From Planctomycetota bacterium (GTDB taxonomy: Bacteria > Planctomycetota > Planctomycetia > Pirellulales > UBA1268), in the NCBI GenBank assembly GCA_003671185.1, contig QWPN01000005.1, positions 1 to 43,940 on the forward strand: a stretch of 43,940 bases of DNA. Direction: 5' to 3'. Of the stretch, positions 9,701 through 17,684 are shown one piece after another; the stretch's first letter is position 1, and each line of letters opens with the position of its first letter. Position numbers and translations under genes: made by a program. The notes beneath the pieces were generated by a model. That model was not told the DNA's origin and did no database searches. It saw only the letters and a program-made list of their open reading frames with translations.

Positions 9701-10199
9701 CGCCGACTTCGCCGCCGAGGCCGGGAAGCTCGCCGCCCGCCAGGAGGATCTGGCCGACCGCGTGGCGGAACTCGTCGACCGGCTGCTCGACGAGCCCGAC
9801 GGCGAGCAGGCGTTCGGCCCGGAGATCGGCCTGTTCGAAAAGGTCGAAGACGTGATGGCCGAGGCCGCCGGCATCCTGCGTACGCCCGATGCGGGTCCCA
9901 AGGCGATCGGTGCCGAAACGGAGGCCATCGAACTGCTGCTGGCGGCGCAGGCCGGTGGCGGCGGTGGCGGTGGCGGCGGGGGAGGTGGCGGTGGCACCGG
10001 AGGCGTCGCGCCGGGCGGTGGCGGCACGGGTTCGACGACCACGTCGGCCCTGGCCTTCGTCGGCCGCGGCAACCGCACGAAGGCGGAGGCGGGGGGCGAG
10101 AAAGAACAGGCCACGGGCGTGTCCGGCCGCGTGCTTCCCGAGGAGTTCCGGGCCGGTCTCGACGCCTACTTCAACCGCTTCGAAAAGGAGCGGCGATGA
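6762..10199 (+). CDS. Very large membrane/coiled-coil protein (DUF4175-like)
   Basis: The protein has 1145 residues. ATG 6762 is preceded by GAGGGAAGGA at a slightly long distance. Three hydrophobic helices occur near residues 37-58, 66-86 and 159-182. They are followed by beta-rich, Ig-like repeats (about 200-500) and then long charged helical stretches likely to be coiled coil (about 520-640 and 770-1060). A low-complexity Pro/Gly/Ala/Gln linker covers about 646-766. Near residues 1065-1088 there is an almost pure glycine tract encoded by GGC/GGT repeats (about 9951-10000). The layout resembles DUF4175-type proteins found after BatA-like genes in planctomycetes. It ends in a four-base overlap with the next gene. 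The role is probably structural or scaffolding at the envelope; this is inference. Confidence 0.8.
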   Translation: MNEPMHDAAGRAAPLTLPQDLRQRLAAFRRLVARIKLAEATCGALCGVLVGYLVVFVIDRLGEPPRVVRLAAFLAAVGACAAVPLAFRRWVWRQRAPEQVARLVARRFPSIGDQLLGIIEIVRTGTAQGRSRALCAAAVAQVADRARSYDFRQAVPPARLALWAVLAALPALAVVALATAFPEAAGNAWQRFLAPWRSIDRFTFARVEPLPPRLVVPHGEPVSLEVGLRDDTRTRPARATARLGGQRPLVAALDADAYSFSLPPQLQATTLAITAGDARQRTRLDPVFRPEIATLEAEVTLPDYLQRPGVRRQDVRGGTLAPVKGSTVSILATASRELAAAEVDGAAVEPEGKVVRTPPRVVTAEAALRLSWRDADGLAGAQPLALAIAPRSDEPPVVVALDMPASRDVLLNTDTLRFKVAARDDFGIRRVGLEWEGMSAWGDAADAAAPAEKGERLLQPGGSDREALEVAATFCPEALGIQPQTIVLRAYAEDYLPGRSRAYSAPLVIYVVDRAEHALVLNTRLQQFRQQASEVRDREMGLLAANKELRGLPEQRLLDTDTRGRIEAQAAAEEANARRLERLVEEGGKLVREALKNPEFEAGTLEQLAEDIQSLADIAENRMPGVADLLGQAARASRATPAASETGKPSGEKSTAEAGSEPPAGGQPDTAQQAAAEKGAQESAAGEKPPKVGEERGSQSGGQGGAPGQPPPPPVPQVVDVESSQQPPHQESGAGEQSAAAGGGRLGLPTTQAGVAPPRPDKPAAEPAATEALDEAIAAQEALLAEFAKVADELGAVMARLEGSTFVKRFKLASREQGTIGSRIAGMAADAFGKSDRQPAGVKKALGEVRELNARETEKVSALLDDLQAYFDRRQLPAFRTVLEEMKELDALGSLRQLSDDIPKEAGMSIAQAEFWSDTFDRLADDLVPPPQSGGGEAGQGGKPRESVPPEVVLESMKILEEEVNLREETRVAEQTRPAAADFAAEAGKLAARQEDLADRVAELVDRLLDEPDGEQAFGPEIGLFEKVEDVMAEAAGILRTPDAGPKAIGAETEAIELLLAAQAGGGGGGGGGGGGGGTGGVAPGGGGTGSTTTSALAFVGRGNRTKAEAGGEKEQATGVSGRVLPEEFRAGLDAYFNRFEKERR

Positions 10200-11038
10200 T
10201 CCTCGCGCCGCCGCCAGTGTCGATGCCATCCGCGGTCCGGATCCGGGCCGCGTGCGGCTGCGGCCTGATTGCCTGTCTGGCCGTGGCTGTGCCAATCCGT
10301 GCGGACCACCGGGAGAAGGCCTTCGCGGAGGTGGACGAGGTGCCGGAGGTCACGGTGGTACGGAATTCCTTCGCCCGGGTTTCTGGCCTGGAGCCGGGGC
10401 AGGAAATTGGCGACCCGTGGTGGGACGACGTCGAGACCGGTCATGTGGGGGAAGAGCCCAATCGCGACGAGGCCCGGGACACCGGCCCCGGTGACGGCGA
10501 CACCCGCCGCCCGAACGAGCAGATGCGTCGGCGCACGGCCCGCCAGCGCGGGCAGGCGGCGATGAACGCGTTGCGTGGCGACCTATCACTCGTCCGCCAC
10601 ACGAGTCCCGCGCTCGATGCGGCTGCCCGCGCGGAGGTTCTCGCCGCGGGTCAGCGGGCGGTCGACGAGATCGTCGCCGCCCCCTTCACGGCACCTCGCG
10701 CACATGTCCGCGCCGCACTGTCAGCCGCGCTCGAGGCCCATGCCGGAGCCGGGGCCGTGGCCGCCTGGAAGCATGAGATCGACCAGCGGTCCGAGCGCCG
10801 GCGCCGGGCAGCGATCGCGGTGATCGTCGAGGCCGTCGACCAGTCCCACGGCCTCGACGACGGCCAGCGTGCCGCCGTGGCGGAGGGGCTGGCGCGGGGC
10901 TGGCAGAACTCCTGGGAGATGGTGCTGGGGCACGCGCAGCGGCCCGGCCGCAGCCTGCCGTCCGGCGTCGCGGAATGCGTGGCGCAGGCGGTCGGCACCG
11001 CTGCCTCGTCCCAGCGAACGGGAGGCGGCACACCATGA
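10196..11038 (+). CDS. Unknown exported protein A1 (paralogue of the gene at 13175)
   Basis: This 280-residue protein has a hydrophobic stretch (about residues 18-35, CGCGLIACLAVAVPIRA) that looks like a signal peptide ending at A-D. I do not recognise a named family. The middle is acidic and probably disordered (about 75-110). Residues 145-156 (RAEVLAAGQRAV) and 198-240 (an Arg-rich start, then VDQSHGLDDGQRAAVAEGL and GWQNSW) match the A2 protein (13175-14305) at its 196-207 and 260-302. The pattern HGLDDGQRAAV resembles the helical LTxxQ motif of Spy/CpxP-like proteins, but the similarity is weak. The start overlaps the previous stop and the end overlaps B1, so it is translationally coupled on both sides. 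Confidence 0.82.
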   Translation: MILAPPPVSMPSAVRIRAACGCGLIACLAVAVPIRADHREKAFAEVDEVPEVTVVRNSFARVSGLEPGQEIGDPWWDDVETGHVGEEPNRDEARDTGPGDGDTRRPNEQMRRRTARQRGQAAMNALRGDLSLVRHTSPALDAAARAEVLAAGQRAVDEIVAAPFTAPRAHVRAALSAALEAHAGAGAVAAWKHEIDQRSERRRRAAIAVIVEAVDQSHGLDDGQRAAVAEGLARGWQNSWEMVLGHAQRPGRSLPSGVAECVAQAVGTAASSQRTGGGTP

Positions 11039-12078
11039 TGCGTTCGATCCTGCGAGGCTGCGTGTTGATGGTGACCGGGCTCGCCTGGTGGACGGCCGCG
11101 CCGGCCGCCGACGACCGGGTCGTGGACGCGATGACGGAGCCAGACGGGCCTGCCGGCAATTTCGAGGCCGTGCTGGTGTTCGACGACGTGGACATGGTGC
11201 ACTCCGCGGCGCTGTCAGCCGACGTAGTGCGGCTGTTCGATGCCGCGGTGTTCGCGGCGGCGGAAGCCACAGCGGTGCGGAGCCCCGTGAACATGATCGG
11301 CGGCGAGAACGTGGGCCGGGCCGTCGTGCTCGAGGTCGTCGGGTCCAGGGGTGCTATCCACGATGGCGCGCTCCCCAGGCTGGTGGGCGTGCGCCGGCAA
11401 GGGATGAAACGGATCGACCTCACGGTGCGGACCTGTGGCCTCAGCCATCCCCAGCGCCGCATGCTGGAGATGGCTCTGGAGTCGGACCTGCGCCGCGTGG
11501 CGGGTGAGATCGACGCCGTGCGCGACGGGTATATCGGCACCAGTGAGGAAGACATGGACATTGCAGCCTTTCAGGCCGACGTGGAGGGCTGCCGGCAGGT
11601 GATCGCCAGGGCACTCGGCCCCGGTTCGCTCCTGGCGCGCATGGTCGAGGACGTGCTCGAACCGGCGCAGGCGGAGGTCCGCCAGCGTTGGCAGCACGGG
11701 CGTCGTGAGAGCCGCTGGCGGGCGACCGTGGCCGCGGCGCTCGAGCCGCTGGACGAATCGCTGGCACTTTCCAGCAGCCAGTACGAGGCCGTGGAGGCGT
11801 TTCTTCTGGAAGCGATGCCGCCGCTGCGGGTCGATGCGGTGGGCGGGTCGCGGGCGCCGCTGCCCGTGCCGCTCGCGTACTACCGGCTGGCGTCCGCCGA
11901 GGCGGGGCGTCTGGAGAACGTGCTCGATGCACGGCAGTGGCGGGTGCTGCGCGCATGCGTGGAGCCCTGCCGCCGCGTCACGATCGGGCTCATGGACCAG
12001 GACCACGGAATCATTCATGCCGGGCCGCCGACGCCCGCCTGGGAGTCGGAACGGATGCCGATGGAGGAGGAACCATGA
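11035..12078 (+). CDS. Unknown exported protein B1 (paralogue of the gene at 14302)
   Basis: This 347-residue protein begins at the first ATG of ATGATG (11035), which overlaps the A1 stop; GGGAGGCGG lies just upstream. A signal peptide is likely (LRGCVLMVTGLAWWTAAPAA, then DDRVV). Two copies of a helical module are visible: about 123-165 (CGLSHPQRRMLEMALESDLR, then EIDAVRDGY) and 222-260 (ESRWRATVAAALEPLDESLA, then LSSSQYEAVEAFL). Both align with B2 (14302-15285), including the spaced FQxDVxxCR motif between them. No enzyme motif is seen. It ends in a four-base overlap with the toroid gene. The paralogy is clear; the function is unknown. Confidence 0.82.
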   Translation: MMRSILRGCVLMVTGLAWWTAAPAADDRVVDAMTEPDGPAGNFEAVLVFDDVDMVHSAALSADVVRLFDAAVFAAAEATAVRSPVNMIGGENVGRAVVLEVVGSRGAIHDGALPRLVGVRRQGMKRIDLTVRTCGLSHPQRRMLEMALESDLRRVAGEIDAVRDGYIGTSEEDMDIAAFQADVEGCRQVIARALGPGSLLARMVEDVLEPAQAEVRQRWQHGRRESRWRATVAAALEPLDESLALSSSQYEAVEAFLLEAMPPLRVDAVGGSRAPLPVPLAYYRLASAEAGRLENVLDARQWRVLRACVEPCRRVTIGLMDQDHGIIHAGPPTPAWESERMPMEEEP

Positions 12079-13178
12079 ATTCTCGGGCGATGCTCCGGGC
12101 GGTGGCCGCGGCCGCCGCCTTGGCCTTTGTGGCAGGCACGCTTGCAGAGCCGGCGCCGGCGGCCGAAGGGCCGCTCGTGCGCTATGGCGACCCGGTGCCG
12201 CGCGACGTGCGGGAGATGTATGACGCCGGCATCCGCTTTCTGCTCAAGACGCAGGATGCCTCCGGTGGCTGGAAGGATGGCCAGGCCGGCCCGGGTGTGA
12301 CCGGCATGGCCGTGATGGTGCTTTTGGCGTCCGGCGAGGACCCCAATCACGGGCCCTATCGCGAACCCATCCGCAAGGCGCTGCGGAGCATGATCCTCTC
12401 ACAGGACGCCAACACAGGGTTTCTTGGTGGTGGCCAGGGCCATGACAGCATGTACCAGCACGGCTTCGGCATGCTCGCCCTGGCGGAGGCCTACGGAGCC
12501 GTCGACGACCGGACGCTGTGGACCGAGTCCGGGGGCGGTGGCACCAAGGGTCGATCAATCGGGCAGGCACTTGAACTGGCGGCCCGCTGCGCGGCGACGA
12601 GCGGCAAGAACAATCCTCAAGGGGCGTGGCGGTATTCGCCCGAGGCCAGGGACGCCGACACGTCGGTGACGGGCGCCGTGCTGATGGGCCTGCTGGCCGC
12701 ACGGAACGCCGGCATCGAGGTGCCCGATGAGACGATCGACCGCGCCGTCCGCTATGTGGCCAGCATGACGGCGGCCAATGGGCAGGTGGGCTATTCCGGC
12801 AGCCCGGGCGGCGGCAGCGATGCGGTGACGAGCATCGGCGTGCTGGTCACCGCCATCGCCAGGCAGAAGGGCTTGCCGCACTACACCAAGTCACTCGCCT
12901 ACCTCAAGGGCCGCAGCCGCGATCCGCAGGGGGCGATGGAGGGCTATCCGACCTACACCCGCTACTACCGGGCGCAGGCCCTGTTCCAGGGGGACGTCGA
13001 GGCCTGGGAACGCTGGAATATCGGACTCGTCAAGGAACTCAAGGCGATGCAGTCGAAGGACGGCAGTTTCAGCGGCTTCGCCGGCCGCGGCGGCGGTTTT
13101 GGGGGCACGGTCGACACGTCGCTGGCGCTGTTGGCCCTGGCCGTAAACTACAAGTTCCTGCCGGTGTACGAGCGATGA
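12075..13178 (+). CDS. Exported prenyltransferase/squalene-cyclase-repeat (alpha/alpha toroid) protein
   Basis: This is a 367-residue protein with a cleavable-looking signal (about residues 1-32, ending PAPAAEG). Repeats typical of the terpenoid cyclase/prenyltransferase toroid follow: FLLKTQDASGGWKDGQAGPG, an LSQDANTGFLGG repeat, GAWRYSPEARDADTSVTGAV, and AMQSKDGSFSGFAGRGG near the C-terminus. The DADTS segment recalls the DxDD catalytic motif of squalene-hopene cyclase but lacks the last Asp, and the protein is about half the length of true cyclases. It is therefore probably a binding or scaffold protein and not a cyclase. It sits between the A1-B1 and A2-B2 pairs with four-base overlaps on both sides. 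Such toroid proteins are frequent next to MoxR-vWA clusters in planctomycetes. Confidence 0.88.
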   Translation: MNSRAMLRAVAAAAALAFVAGTLAEPAPAAEGPLVRYGDPVPRDVREMYDAGIRFLLKTQDASGGWKDGQAGPGVTGMAVMVLLASGEDPNHGPYREPIRKALRSMILSQDANTGFLGGGQGHDSMYQHGFGMLALAEAYGAVDDRTLWTESGGGGTKGRSIGQALELAARCAATSGKNNPQGAWRYSPEARDADTSVTGAVLMGLLAARNAGIEVPDETIDRAVRYVASMTAANGQVGYSGSPGGGSDAVTSIGVLVTAIARQKGLPHYTKSLAYLKGRSRDPQGAMEGYPTYTRYYRAQALFQGDVEAWERWNIGLVKELKAMQSKDGSFSGFAGRGGGFGGTVDTSLALLALAVNYKFLPVYER

Positions 13179-14305
13179 GCAGAAGCGAAAACCAGCCGCC
13201 GTCGCCGCACCACCGTTGCCGCCGAAAGCGCTGCGCCCTGATGCTCCTGGGCGCGGTGGCGGTGCTTGCGGTCGGCGCGGCGCCCGCCGATGACGATGCT
13301 CGCGACCCAGTGCCGGCTCCGGCCGTGCAGGTCGCGGAGGACGTGGAGGACGTGGAGGACATGGTTGACGCGTCTCTGGGAGCCGTGGAGATTCCGTTCC
13401 TCGAAGTGGACGAGGCGTTCGAGGCAGAAGAAGTGGACGTGCTCCCCGCAGGTGACGACTTGGTTCAGGAAGTGGTTCAGGATGCCGACCCCCGGGAGCC
13501 GACCCCGGTGGCGCCGGAGGAGGTGCTCGGTAGGCGGGATCTGCAGGTCATCGAGCGGCTGTTCGAAAACGGGCTGCGGGCCATGTTCCGCCAGCCGCCG
13601 GCAGCCGTGCCGGGCGACGTGCCGGCGGCGGTGGCCCGGGAGCGCCGCCGGCAGGTCGAGCAGCAGGCCAAGCAGATGGAGCAGTTCTTTCAGCCCACGC
13701 TGCAGACGGAACTGGAGATGATCCGCCAGTCCTGCTCCGGCCTCTCTCCCGAGGTGCGCCGCGAGATCCTGGCGGCGGGCCGACAGGCGGTCTCCAGGAC
13801 GGCGCTTGAGTTCGCCGCCCGGCAGATGAACGGCAACCTCGACCGCCGCGAGTTCGATCCCCGGCAGAGCATCCGCTCCCCGCTGGCCGGGCTCGTGAAG
13901 CAGCATGCCACGGCCGCCGAACTCGCCGCCTACGAACAGGAGCAGGCCCAGCGGCAGAAGCGTCGCGAGGCAGCGGCCCGCATCCGCATCGTCGCCAAGC
14001 TCGATCGGCAGCTCGACCTCTCCGCGGCGCAGCGCGAAGTCATCGCGGCGGACCTGGAGCGGAACTGGCAGCCGTCCTGGATCTGCGAACTCGACGACCA
14101 GGGCGGCATGGTGATCAACAACTACCGTCCGGCTCCGGACTACGCTCACGCCAGCATCGCACCGCATCTCGACGCCGCCCAACGGGCTGAGTGGACGAAG
14201 TGGCGGCAGGCGGCCGGAACGCAGATGGTGGGCCGGCAGATGGGCTGGAACTTCGACGGCCAGGGCCTCCAGCAGCCCGATCCCTGGTGGGGGAAGGACA
14301 AGTGA
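13175..14305 (+). CDS. Unknown exported protein A2 (paralogue of the gene at 10196)
   Basis: The protein has 376 residues. After a basic N-terminus, a hydrophobic stretch (about 20-38, ALMLLGAVAVLAVGAAPA) acts as a probable signal or anchor. Residues 40-120 are strongly acidic and Glu/Val-rich and are likely disordered. Residues 150-175 form a charged helix. The region matching A1 includes REILAAGRQAV (about 197-207) and a module at 260-302 with AKLDRQLDLSAAQREVIAAD followed by LERNWQPSW. The C-terminus is rich in W, G and Q. It is about 100 residues longer than A1, mostly in the acidic and helical parts. The ATG at 13175 overlaps the toroid stop; its own stop overlaps the GTG start of B2. 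Function unknown. Confidence 0.82.
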   Translation: MSRSENQPPSPHHRCRRKRCALMLLGAVAVLAVGAAPADDDARDPVPAPAVQVAEDVEDVEDMVDASLGAVEIPFLEVDEAFEAEEVDVLPAGDDLVQEVVQDADPREPTPVAPEEVLGRRDLQVIERLFENGLRAMFRQPPAAVPGDVPAAVARERRRQVEQQAKQMEQFFQPTLQTELEMIRQSCSGLSPEVRREILAAGRQAVSRTALEFAARQMNGNLDRREFDPRQSIRSPLAGLVKQHATAAELAAYEQEQAQRQKRREAAARIRIVAKLDRQLDLSAAQREVIAADLERNWQPSWICELDDQGGMVINNYRPAPDYAHASIAPHLDAAQRAEWTKWRQAAGTQMVGRQMGWNFDGQGLQQPDPWWGKDK

Positions 14306-15285
14306 TCCGAGTCCCACATTCTCGCGCCGGCACCCCACTGGCCCCCTGGTCCGCGGTCTGGCTGGCGATGGTCTGCGTCGTGACCTGTGGCGCCGTCCGG
14401 GCCGATGACGACCGGGTGGTCGAGGAGGCCGGGGCCGGTCCGGCCGCCGCGCAGGAGCCGCACTTCATCGAACTGGGCGCCAACTTCGACGCCAACCTCT
14501 TCGAGCAGTCTGGAAACGGCTGGGTGCTGCGCGGCGGCGGCGTACGCCTGGGCCGCAACGGCGTGGTGCTGCCGAACGGCGCCGGGGGGGTGCAGTCTTC
14601 CGAGTCGTCCGCCCTGCGGCAGGCCCGGGCCTTGGGCGAGAAGCGGCTGGCTCGCCTCGACGAGGCCTGCCGGCTCTCGGAGACGCAGCGGCAGGCGCTG
14701 CACCTGGCCATCGAGTCGGACATCCGTCGCTTCGTCGACGACGTGGATGCCGTCCGCAGCCGATATGACGGCCTGCGCATCAACATGAATGATCAGGCCG
14801 GCCAGAAGCAGTGGCACCAGTTCCAACAGGACGTGCAGCGCTGCCGCAACCAGCTCCGCGGCCTGTTCGACGAGCAGTCGCTGTTCGGGCGGGTGCTGGC
14901 CGGCACGCTCGACGAACAGCAGCTGGCCGGCGTGGTCAAGGAATCCCGGGCGCGGCGGTCGTTTCGCTGGCGGGCGATGGTGGCCGCGACGCTCGTGAAG
15001 ATGGACGACGCCCTGGGACTCAGCCAGCGGCAGCACGAATCAATTGAGCGGACCCTGCTGGCCCGCGAGCCGGCGCTGCGGACCGACGACCCGGCGGCCG
15101 AGCGGGATGACGCCCATCTGCAGATGAACCTCGTCTACATGGTGCTCTCCGAGGCCGACGCCGGTCCGATCAAGACGGAACTCAGCGAGCGGCAGTGGCG
15201 GACGCTGGCCCTGTTCATGAACCAGGGCAAGGCGATGCGGTCGTGGATCGAGCAGCAGGGCGTGCTCGAGTCGCGCAGGCCGTGA
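14302..15285 (+). CDS. Unknown exported protein B2 (paralogue of the gene at 11035)
   Basis: This 327-residue protein starts at GTG 14302, which overlaps the A2 stop (GTGA); GGGGGAAGGA lies about 5 bases upstream and supports this start. A signal peptide is likely at about residues 1-34 (AMVCVVTCGAVRA, then DDD). Like B1 it carries two copies of the helical module: about 112-154 (EACRLSETQRQALHLAIESD, then DVDAVRSRY) and 216-256 (FRWRAMVAATLVKMDDALGL, then SQRQHESIER). An FQQDVQRCR motif lies between them, as in B1. It is the last gene of the ten-gene unit and ends 12 bp from the convergent TolC-like gene. No terminator fits between the two stops. Function unknown. Confidence 0.82.
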   Translation: MIRVPHSRAGTPLAPWSAVWLAMVCVVTCGAVRADDDRVVEEAGAGPAAAQEPHFIELGANFDANLFEQSGNGWVLRGGGVRLGRNGVVLPNGAGGVQSSESSALRQARALGEKRLARLDEACRLSETQRQALHLAIESDIRRFVDDVDAVRSRYDGLRINMNDQAGQKQWHQFQQDVQRCRNQLRGLFDEQSLFGRVLAGTLDEQQLAGVVKESRARRSFRWRAMVAATLVKMDDALGLSQRQHESIERTLLAREPALRTDDPAAERDDAHLQMNLVYMVLSEADAGPIKTELSERQWRTLALFMNQGKAMRSWIEQQGVLESRRP

Positions 15286-15297
15286 GCCGGCGCGGCG

Positions 15298-17418
15298 TCA
15301 GGCCGGCGGCGTGGGCAGGAGTTCGGGGCCTGCCGGGCCGGGTGCGGATGGCGAGGCCGGCAGACCGGCCGGCGCGGGCTCCTCGCGGGTGGCCGGATCG
15401 CGGGGCGGCAACTGCATCGGCCGCGAATCGGCACCGAGCGCCTCGAAGCTCTGCGTGACCGAGCCACGGCTGAATACGCCGGGGCGCGAGTGACCGTAAT
15501 CGAGATAGATGCTCGCATCCCGCTGCCGGGCGCGGCGGTGGGCGTCGAAGTAGGCCTTGCCGGGCCAGGGTCCTTCGGAGAGGAACACGCCGTTGTATTC
15601 GAGCAGCGAGCCCTTGCGGAAATGGAGCTGCGCGATGGAGCGGTTGTAGTCGACGATGGACCGGTAATAGGAGCTCTCGGCCTCGGCCCGCCGGCGCTGG
15701 GCGTCGAGCAGCTGGTCGAGCGTGACGGTGCCGGCGTCGTACGCCGCCTGCACGGCCTCCACTTGCCGCTCCGCGGCCACGCGCCGGTTGAAGTTCGTCT
15801 GGGCGAGGGCGAAGTTCGTGTCCACGTTGCGGACCGCCTCCACGAGGGCGTGCGAGGCCTCCAGCTCCTCGTCCTGCAGCCGGGCCCGCTCGCGGGCGAG
15901 TTGCAGTTGGTGGTGACGGACCGTGGCCAGTTCGCGGCGGAAGCCGAGCGGCATGAGGAACTGGGCACCGGCCTGCCATTCCTGGAACTGGCCGCTGAAC
16001 AGCGTGGAGTAGGCGTCGGTGCCCCGCAGCGGATCAGCATTGTTCGACTCGTACGGGTTGTAGTTCTGGTTGACGAGTTCCTGGCCCATGCCCAGGAACC
16101 GGTAGCGGCCCACCATGTCGAGCCGGGGCAGGACGAGGTTCTTGGCGGCCACGAGTTCCAGTTCGCGCTGCTTGATCACCCACTTCTGCTTGCGCAGCTC
16201 AGCCGATCGCGACAGGGCCTCCACCAGCGACTGCTGCCAGTCGAAGGCGATGCGGGCCGTGGTGGGCTCGTCGGAGGGGCGGATCAGCCGGCCGTCGCTC
16301 GCCGAGATGCCCATCATGTAGCGCAGCCGATTCTCGCAGCGATACACGTCGGTGAGCGCCTGCTCCACCTCGCTGCGAAAGAAGAAGTATTGCTCGCGGG
16401 CCTGCGCCTCCTTGTCGGCCTCGCCGCCGCGGGACTGCTCCACGTACAGGGCATGCACCTTCCGCCAGGCCTCGAGGGCGCTGTCGCGGCCGGCCTTGCG
16501 GGCCTCCAGGTTGCGGTAGGCGAAGTACAGTTCCCAGTACGACTGCTCGGTGTCGCTGACCAGGTTGCGGACGCCGGCCTCGAAGTCGGCCAGCGAGATG
16601 TCGGCGCTGATGCGGGCCAAGAGCACGCCGCGGAAATTGGGCCGGCCGTACAGGTTGTCGAAGAAGTCAGGACCGGCGATCCGGTTGTAGGTCACGCCCG
16701 CGCCCTGGAGGAGCGGCTGGTTGAACGTGAAGTCGTAGTTCGTCTGCCAGGTGGACGGCACCTCGCGGGCTCTGACGTTGTTGTTGTCGTACAGCGTCTG
16801 GTTGCTGAAGCCCCACGTGGCACCGGTCGCCGTCCGCTTCGTGAGGCCGGTCGTCAGGTTGCTGGTTTCGCCCTGCAGGTTCTGCGGAAAGATGGGATTG
16901 ACGGACTGCTGAAAATTCTGCGGCCTGTTGATCCGCTCCCACGTCAGCGAACTGGAAAGTTGGGTATCGAACAGGGCCAGGGCGCTTTCCACGCCACGGA
17001 AGGGGTCGGTTTCCACGATCGACGGGTCGTAGATGGTCGGCGTCTGCACGGGGCTCGTGAGCAGCGACACGGCCGGCTCGCCCGTCTGCGGCCGGGGGCC
17101 GCCGAAGCTCGCGAACCGGCCGCCCAGGTTGCGTAGCACCTTGCCGTTCTCGAGCGACGTGCGGATCGCCTCCTCGAGTGACAGCTCCCAGACATTGTCG
17201 AAGCTGGGGTTCGAGAGCGTGAGCGGCTCGACGGCGCCGGCTGCCTCGTCGAGCGGCTGCTGGTCGGTGTCGGGATACTCGAGCTTCTGGATCGCCCCCA
17301 CGTAGTGCGACAGGTCGCCATCCTCGAAGAAGTAGAACGGCTGCCGCGGCGCACAGCCTCCCGCCAGGAGCGAGATGCTCGTCAGGCAGACCCAGAGTTG
17401 TCGGGCAAGTCGTGGCAC
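15298..17418 (-). CDS. TolC-family outer membrane efflux lipoprotein
   Basis: With the GTG at 17418 as start, the protein has 706 residues. The signal peptide then runs PRLARQLWVCLTSISLLAGG before a lipobox Cys, a typical length of about 21 residues. The frame stays open to a GTG at 17547, which would give an implausible leader of about 64 residues before the Cys. Neither start has a clear Shine-Dalgarno site. The long helical segments with two outer-membrane-efflux repeats (for example VRNLVSDTEQSYWELYFAYR and LVEAVRNVDTNFALAQTNFN) identify a TolC-like channel. Family members form trimeric outer-membrane exit ducts. No RND or ABC pump gene is adjacent, so its partner must be elsewhere. It lies 266 bp downstream of apbE on the same strand. 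Confidence 0.85.
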   Translation of the reverse strand: MPRLARQLWVCLTSISLLAGGCAPRQPFYFFEDGDLSHYVGAIQKLEYPDTDQQPLDEAAGAVEPLTLSNPSFDNVWELSLEEAIRTSLENGKVLRNLGGRFASFGGPRPQTGEPAVSLLTSPVQTPTIYDPSIVETDPFRGVESALALFDTQLSSSLTWERINRPQNFQQSVNPIFPQNLQGETSNLTTGLTKRTATGATWGFSNQTLYDNNNVRAREVPSTWQTNYDFTFNQPLLQGAGVTYNRIAGPDFFDNLYGRPNFRGVLLARISADISLADFEAGVRNLVSDTEQSYWELYFAYRNLEARKAGRDSALEAWRKVHALYVEQSRGGEADKEAQAREQYFFFRSEVEQALTDVYRCENRLRYMMGISASDGRLIRPSDEPTTARIAFDWQQSLVEALSRSAELRKQKWVIKQRELELVAAKNLVLPRLDMVGRYRFLGMGQELVNQNYNPYESNNADPLRGTDAYSTLFSGQFQEWQAGAQFLMPLGFRRELATVRHHQLQLARERARLQDEELEASHALVEAVRNVDTNFALAQTNFNRRVAAERQVEAVQAAYDAGTVTLDQLLDAQRRRAEAESSYYRSIVDYNRSIAQLHFRKGSLLEYNGVFLSEGPWPGKAYFDAHRRARQRDASIYLDYGHSRPGVFSRGSVTQSFEALGADSRPMQLPPRDPATREEPAPAGLPASPSAPGPAGPELLPTPPA

Positions 17419-17684
17419 GGCGGGGGTGGCTCGTGGTGGATCGAGGACCGTGGCAAATGCCGCCGCTGCGCCCAGGGGGAGCGCCGTCCTCAGTGAACGG
17501 CGATCCCGGCACGTCGCCCCCCGACTCCGTGCCCGCACCGCATGCACCGAGGCGCAGCGGCAGCACCGGAACTATCGGCCTCCGCCCCTGCAAACTTGGA
17601 GGAATCGTTACAGTCAGCCCAATCCGTTGGCAGCCTGGGCAAGGAGCGGCGGCCGGGGTGTTGTCGTGGGCCGTGTCAGCGGGC

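Noticed and set aside
9951-10023. Short tandem repeats that could suggest a CRISPR or satellite array.
   Set aside because: They are glycine codons inside an intact reading frame; there are no spacers and the repeat unit is three bases.
12075-13178. A true squalene-hopene cyclase.
   Set aside because: The protein is about half the usual length, carries an export signal, and has DADTS where the cyclase needs DxDD.
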